A stretch of DNA of 9,306 nucleotides. Source: VRUE01 sp035701465 (GTDB lineage: Bacteria; Actinomycetota; Thermoleophilia; Solirubrobacterales; 70-9). Position 1 is the first letter of the stretch, and each line of letters starts with the position of its first letter. The translations under genes were made by a program, and so were the position numbers. Of the stretch, positions 7,178 to 9,306 are shown piece by piece. The stretch lies in NCBI GenBank assembly GCA_035701465.1, contig DASSMU010000130.1:1-9306 (forward strand). Direction: 5' to 3'. The notes under the pieces are model-generated. The model did not search any database. It saw only the letters and a program-made list of their open reading frames with translations, and had not been told where the DNA came from.

Positions 7178-7884
7178 TCGGTCGACAGCAGGCTGCGCAG
7201 GAGGGGCTGCAGTCGGCCGGTGTCGCGCAGGTGCTTGACGATGAAGTGCCCGCCCTCGTCGTAGCGCCGCAGCTCGACGTCGGGGTGGCGGCCGAGGCGC
7301 CTCGCGTGGGCGTTGTCGAAGCGGTCGCTGGGGCAGTAGTGGACGATGACGCGGGAGCCCGGCGAAGACGTGCGCTTGAAGACCCGGTAGAGGTCGCCGT
7401 AGCGCGGCTGGTAGCGGCCGGAGAGCATCAGCGAGAGCCACAGCCTGCCCCAGCGGTGGTCGAGGTGGCGGAGCCTCAGGCCCGGGCCGATGAAGGTCTG
7501 CGGGCCGAAGGCGTGGATCTCGGCCGCTCCCAGCAGCCTGCCGAAGAGCAGCGCGGCGTAGCCGCCCGCGGAGGCGCCGAGCATCACCAGCTTGCGCGGC
7601 TGCTCGCGCTCGACAACCCGCCGGATCGAGGCCTCGACCCCGGCGATGTCGTCGCCGAAGCCGTCCACGCCCCGGTGGTACCAGGACTGGCTGCGATCGC
7701 GCAGCAGCAGCTTCTTGGCCGGCTCCGCCTCGTTCAGCACCCGGAAGAACTCGAAGGGAGGGATGCCGCCGACGCTCATCGCGATGCCGCCGAAGGCGAC
7801 CGCCAGGACCGGCGAGGGCGTCTCCATGTCCTCCAGCACCCCGCTCTCGCCGCTCGCCGCGGCGGCGGGCGTCTCGCCGCTCAT
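7171..7884 (-). CDS. Alpha/beta hydrolase fold protein of unknown function
   Basis: The protein has 237 residues from an ATG at 7884 that overlaps the stop of the cytidylyltransferase gene as ATGA. A TTG seven codons earlier (7905) would also be in frame but is a weaker choice. A Ser/Ala/Gly-rich lead is followed by VLAVAFGGIAMSVGGIPPFEFF, then KLLLRDRSQSWYHRGVDGFG. The nucleophile elbow is LGASAGGYAALLFG with S105. PSDRFDN (D187 or D190) and EGGHF (H213) complete a plausible catalytic triad. There is no signal peptide or membrane helix. I recognise the fold, not a characterised family; carbohydrate esterase, lactonase or acyltransferase roles are all possible. Its coupling to SpsF- and NeuB-type genes argues that it works on a nonulosonic-acid-like sugar or its precursor, which is inference. 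Translation may be gated by the hairpin at 7890-7917. Its last codon overlaps the SGNH gene end. Confidence 0.82.
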   Translation of the reverse strand: MSGETPAAAASGESGVLEDMETPSPVLAVAFGGIAMSVGGIPPFEFFRVLNEAEPAKKLLLRDRSQSWYHRGVDGFGDDIAGVEASIRRVVEREQPRKLVMLGASAGGYAALLFGRLLGAAEIHAFGPQTFIGPGLRLRHLDHRWGRLWLSLMLSGRYQPRYGDLYRVFKRTSSPGSRVIVHYCPSDRFDNAHARRLGRHPDVELRRYDEGGHFIVKHLRDTGRLQPLLRSLLSTER

Positions 7885-8642
7885 CGCTGCGGCGCGCCGT
7901 CCCAAACCGGCGCGCCGTAGGCGAGCCCGGCGACGAGCTGGGTCAGGTCCGGGCGGCTATCGAGGAAGGCGACGATCTCGGCCATCGGGATCAGCGGGGC
8001 GCTCTCCTTCAGCTCCTCGTAGACCGCGCGGCAGAGGATCAGGTCCTCGGGGCCGTCGACGCTGAGGCGCAGGTCCGTCCGGCGGCAGACCGGCGCCGCC
8101 TTGACGATCTCGACCTTGAAGAGGCGCTGGTTGAAGCGGGCGTAGTTGGATACGAGCTCGCTGCGGTCCTCGTCGCGGCCCTCCTCGTGCGAGCGGCGCA
8201 GCGCCTCGACCGTGTAGATCTCCACCGGGGCCCCCTGTGGAAGGTGGTCGACGACGGTGACGTCGTTTCCGTTGGCGACGTGCCGCTCCCAGGCACGCTC
8301 CATGCCGTCGACGTCGAAGAAGGGGGACTCCGTCGTCTTGCGCAGGAGATCGGTCGCGTCGCGCGACTCGGCGGCCAGGATCAGGCGCCCCAGCACGTCC
8401 TTCTCGTCGCCGAGCACGTAGGGAGCGTCCAGCTCCTCCGCCGTGTAACGCAGGGCAACGTTCGCCGGCGACTCGGCGATCGCCAGCACCACCTCCGCCG
8501 GCACCCGGGCGGCGCGGATGCAGGCGACGATCTGGGAGAGGATCGTCACGCCCGAGCCCGGGTCCAGGCTCTGCAGCGGCTTCCCGTAAAGGCGCGAGCC
8601 GGTCAGGCGGCAGGCGAGGCCGGCGACCAGGCGCCGGCTCAT
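7881..8642 (-). CDS. spsF: SpsF-type cytidylyltransferase (CTP_transf_3 family, GT-A-like nucleotidyltransferase)
   Basis: The protein has 253 residues, close to SpsF and CMP-sugar synthetases. The N-terminal nucleotide-binding strand reads GLACRLTGSRLYGKPLQSL, matching the family pattern of Arg, Ser-x-Arg-Leu and Gly-Lys (R12, R17, K21). Next come ILSQIVACIRAARVPAEVVLAI, YVLGDEKDVLGRLILAAE (the GxExDVLGR-like block), TTESPFFDVDGME where relatives have GDCPLIDP, PVEIYTVEALRRSHEE and RTDLRLSVDGPEDLILCRAVYEEL. The family transfers CMP from CTP to an eight- or nine-carbon acidic sugar; SpsF itself serves spore-coat polysaccharide synthesis in Bacillus. Here the preceding NeuB-like gene would supply the substrate. 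The ATG at 8642 overlaps the NeuB stop as ATGA and has a GGAG nine bases upstream. The symbol marks the family; orthology is not proven. A glycosyltransferase role is a less likely alternative. Confidence 0.85.
   Translation of the reverse strand: MSRRLVAGLACRLTGSRLYGKPLQSLDPGSGVTILSQIVACIRAARVPAEVVLAIAESPANVALRYTAEELDAPYVLGDEKDVLGRLILAAESRDATDLLRKTTESPFFDVDGMERAWERHVANGNDVTVVDHLPQGAPVEIYTVEALRRSHEEGRDEDRSELVSNYARFNQRLFKVEIVKAAPVCRRTDLRLSVDGPEDLILCRAVYEELKESAPLIPMAEIVAFLDSRPDLTQLVAGLAYGAPVWDGAPQR
7890..7917 (-). promoter_or_regulatory. Strong GC hairpin just upstream of the alpha/beta hydrolase start
   Basis: Two copies of the self-palindromic 10-mer CGGCGCGCCG lie at 7890-7899 and 7908-7917, separated by eight bases. 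In the minus-strand mRNA they can pair as a perfect 10-bp, all-GC stem with an 8-base loop, ending five bases before the ATG at 7884, where a Shine-Dalgarno sequence would be. The copies encode a repeated GAP tripeptide at the end of the SpsF-type protein (GAPVWDGAP). No T-run follows on either strand, so an intrinsic terminator is unlikely. A gate that makes hydrolase translation depend on translation of the upstream gene is the simplest reading (inference). Confidence 0.5.
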
Positions 8643-9306
8643 CGCAGGTCGCTCCGCGCCAGGGGCGAGTTCGCGCTCACCGGGGAGGCGAGCGTCGCGC
8701 CGATCGCCTCGTCGAGGCGGAAGAGGACGTCGGCGGGTGGTTCCGGCGCCCGCTTCAGCGCCAGCGCCTCGCCCTCCAGCCGGGTTCCGGCGGGCAGGTC
8801 GCGGGTGGCGACGACGTGCTTCTTCATCCGCAGCCGGTAGGCCTGCTCGGCCTCGCCCATCGCATCGACCGGCTCGCCCAGGGCCGCCTCGGCCAGGCGC
8901 ACGTTCTCGACGAACCCGGCGAAGCGGTCCGGCGCCAGGGCCGAATCGTGGTCGGGATCGGCGAGGACGTGGGCCACGGTGAGGTGCTTCTCCAGGTAGG
9001 TGACCCCGAGGGCGAGGGCGAGGGTCGGCAGCCAGGCGGCGGCGTCCTCCCCCGCGCCGGTGTGATCGGCGAAGCCCAGGGCCACGTCCGGGAACGCCTC
9101 GCGCATCGCCGAGAGGCGGCGCAGCCGGTTCTCGCCGACCGGCGTGGGATAGGCCTGGAAGCCGAGCACGGCCGTGATCCCCTTGCCGGACAGCAACGCG
9201 ATCGCCTCGCCGACCTCCGCCAAGGTCGTGCCGCCGGCCGAGAGCAGGACCTCGGGGATCGGCGAAGCGCCGATTTCGGCGAGCAGGGCGGCGTTCAGCA
9301 TGTCGC
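8639..9306 (-). CDS. neuB: NeuB/SpsE-type nonulosonic acid synthase, C-terminal part (start lies beyond the window)
   Basis: About 221 residues are visible and the frame stays open to the window edge. The ATG at 9301 is internal: it is preceded by Asp, and DMLNAALLAEIGASPIP matches the mid-barrel segment of the family. Blocks in order are EVLLSAGGTT, VLGFQAYPTPVGENRL, LGFADHTGAG (His codon 9062-9064), YLEKHLTV (His codon 8984-8986), DHDSALAPDRF and LAEAALGE. A C-terminal SAF/antifreeze-like domain starts near 8824 with MKKHVVATRDLPAGT. The two His residues correspond to the metal ligands known in meningococcal NeuB (His215 and His236). The family condenses phosphoenolpyruvate with a six-carbon amino sugar to give sialic, legionaminic or pseudaminic-type acids. 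This copy differs from the canonical STG, hC.s.YP and RRS blocks, so the product is uncertain. It is probably the first gene of the visible minus-strand train. Confidence 0.9.
   Translation of the reverse strand, partial: DMLNAALLAEIGASPIPEVLLSAGGTTLAEVGEAIALLSGKGITAVLGFQAYPTPVGENRLRRLSAMREAFPDVALGFADHTGAGEDAAAWLPTLALALGVTYLEKHLTVAHVLADPDHDSALAPDRFAGFVENVRLAEAALGEPVDAMGEAEQAYRLRMKKHVVATRDLPAGTRLEGEALALKRAPEPPADVLFRLDEAIGATLASPVSANSPLARSDLR
8652..8655 (-). promoter_or_regulatory. Ribosome binding site (GGAG) for the SpsF-type gene
   Basis: On the minus strand GGAG lies nine bases before the ATG at 8642, inside the last codons of the NeuB-like gene. It is the clearest Shine-Dalgarno sequence at any junction in the window and supports the ATG at 8642 as the true start, alongside the ATGA overlap. 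Confidence 0.6.

Noticed and set aside
7885..7905. TTG start seven codons earlier for the alpha/beta hydrolase
   Set aside because: TTG is a weaker start and the added residues carry nothing conserved; the ATG at 7884 forms the same ATGA overlap seen at the other minus-strand junction.
7231..7920. 229-codon open frame on the plus strand
   Set aside because: It is antisense to the alpha/beta hydrolase and has no motif; the minus-strand protein has a nucleophile elbow and triad.
9299..9301. ATG as the start of the NeuB-like gene
   Set aside because: The frame stays open beyond it to the window edge and the sequence there is mid-barrel family sequence; the catalytic N-terminal half would be missing.

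Overview
The window is a very GC-rich, almost gap-free stretch of bacterial chromosome. Sampled lines run at about 70% GC, several genes start with GTG, and most junctions are stop/start overlaps or gaps of a few bases. The style fits a high-GC lineage, most likely Actinomycetota (a Thermoleophilia-like soil lineage is possible). No marker gene here settles the taxonomy, and that placement is inference.

The content is a surface-glycan assembly locus in two convergent gene trains. The plus-strand train (1-7174) reads: a PAPS-type sulfotransferase cut off by the window start, two GT4 glycosyltransferases, a zinc-ribbon SAM methyltransferase, a one-chain ABC exporter (permease plus ATPase) of the lipid-linked-oligosaccharide flippase type, a GT2 glycosyltransferase, and an SGNH/GDSL-like putative esterase. 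The longest gap is 28 bases and no promoter is visible, so the genes look like one operon that begins upstream of the window.

The minus-strand train (9306-7171) reads, in transcription order: a NeuB/SpsE-type nonulosonic acid synthase cut off by the window end, an SpsF-type cytidylyltransferase, and an uncharacterised alpha/beta hydrolase. Both junctions are ATGA overlaps. The first two genes match the logic of making a nine-carbon sialic-acid-like sugar and activating it with CTP. The hydrolase travels with them and has no established role.

The two trains meet tail to tail with no spacer: one CTAG at 7171-7174 supplies the TAG stop of both last genes. Taken together (inference), the locus could build a glycan carrying a nonulosonic-acid-like sugar, modify it by methyl, sulfate and possibly acyl groups, and flip it across the membrane with the ABC protein. 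The transferase for the nonulosonic acid, the NeuC/epimerase step and any polymerase or ligase are not in the window.

The least explained items are the alpha/beta hydrolase, the divergent NeuB subfamily, the codon-atypical SGNH gene, a strong 10-bp GC hairpin directly before the hydrolase start, and the shared-stop CTAG junction. There is no stretch over 300 bases without a gene, and I see no RNA gene, CRISPR array, insertion sequence or integrase.
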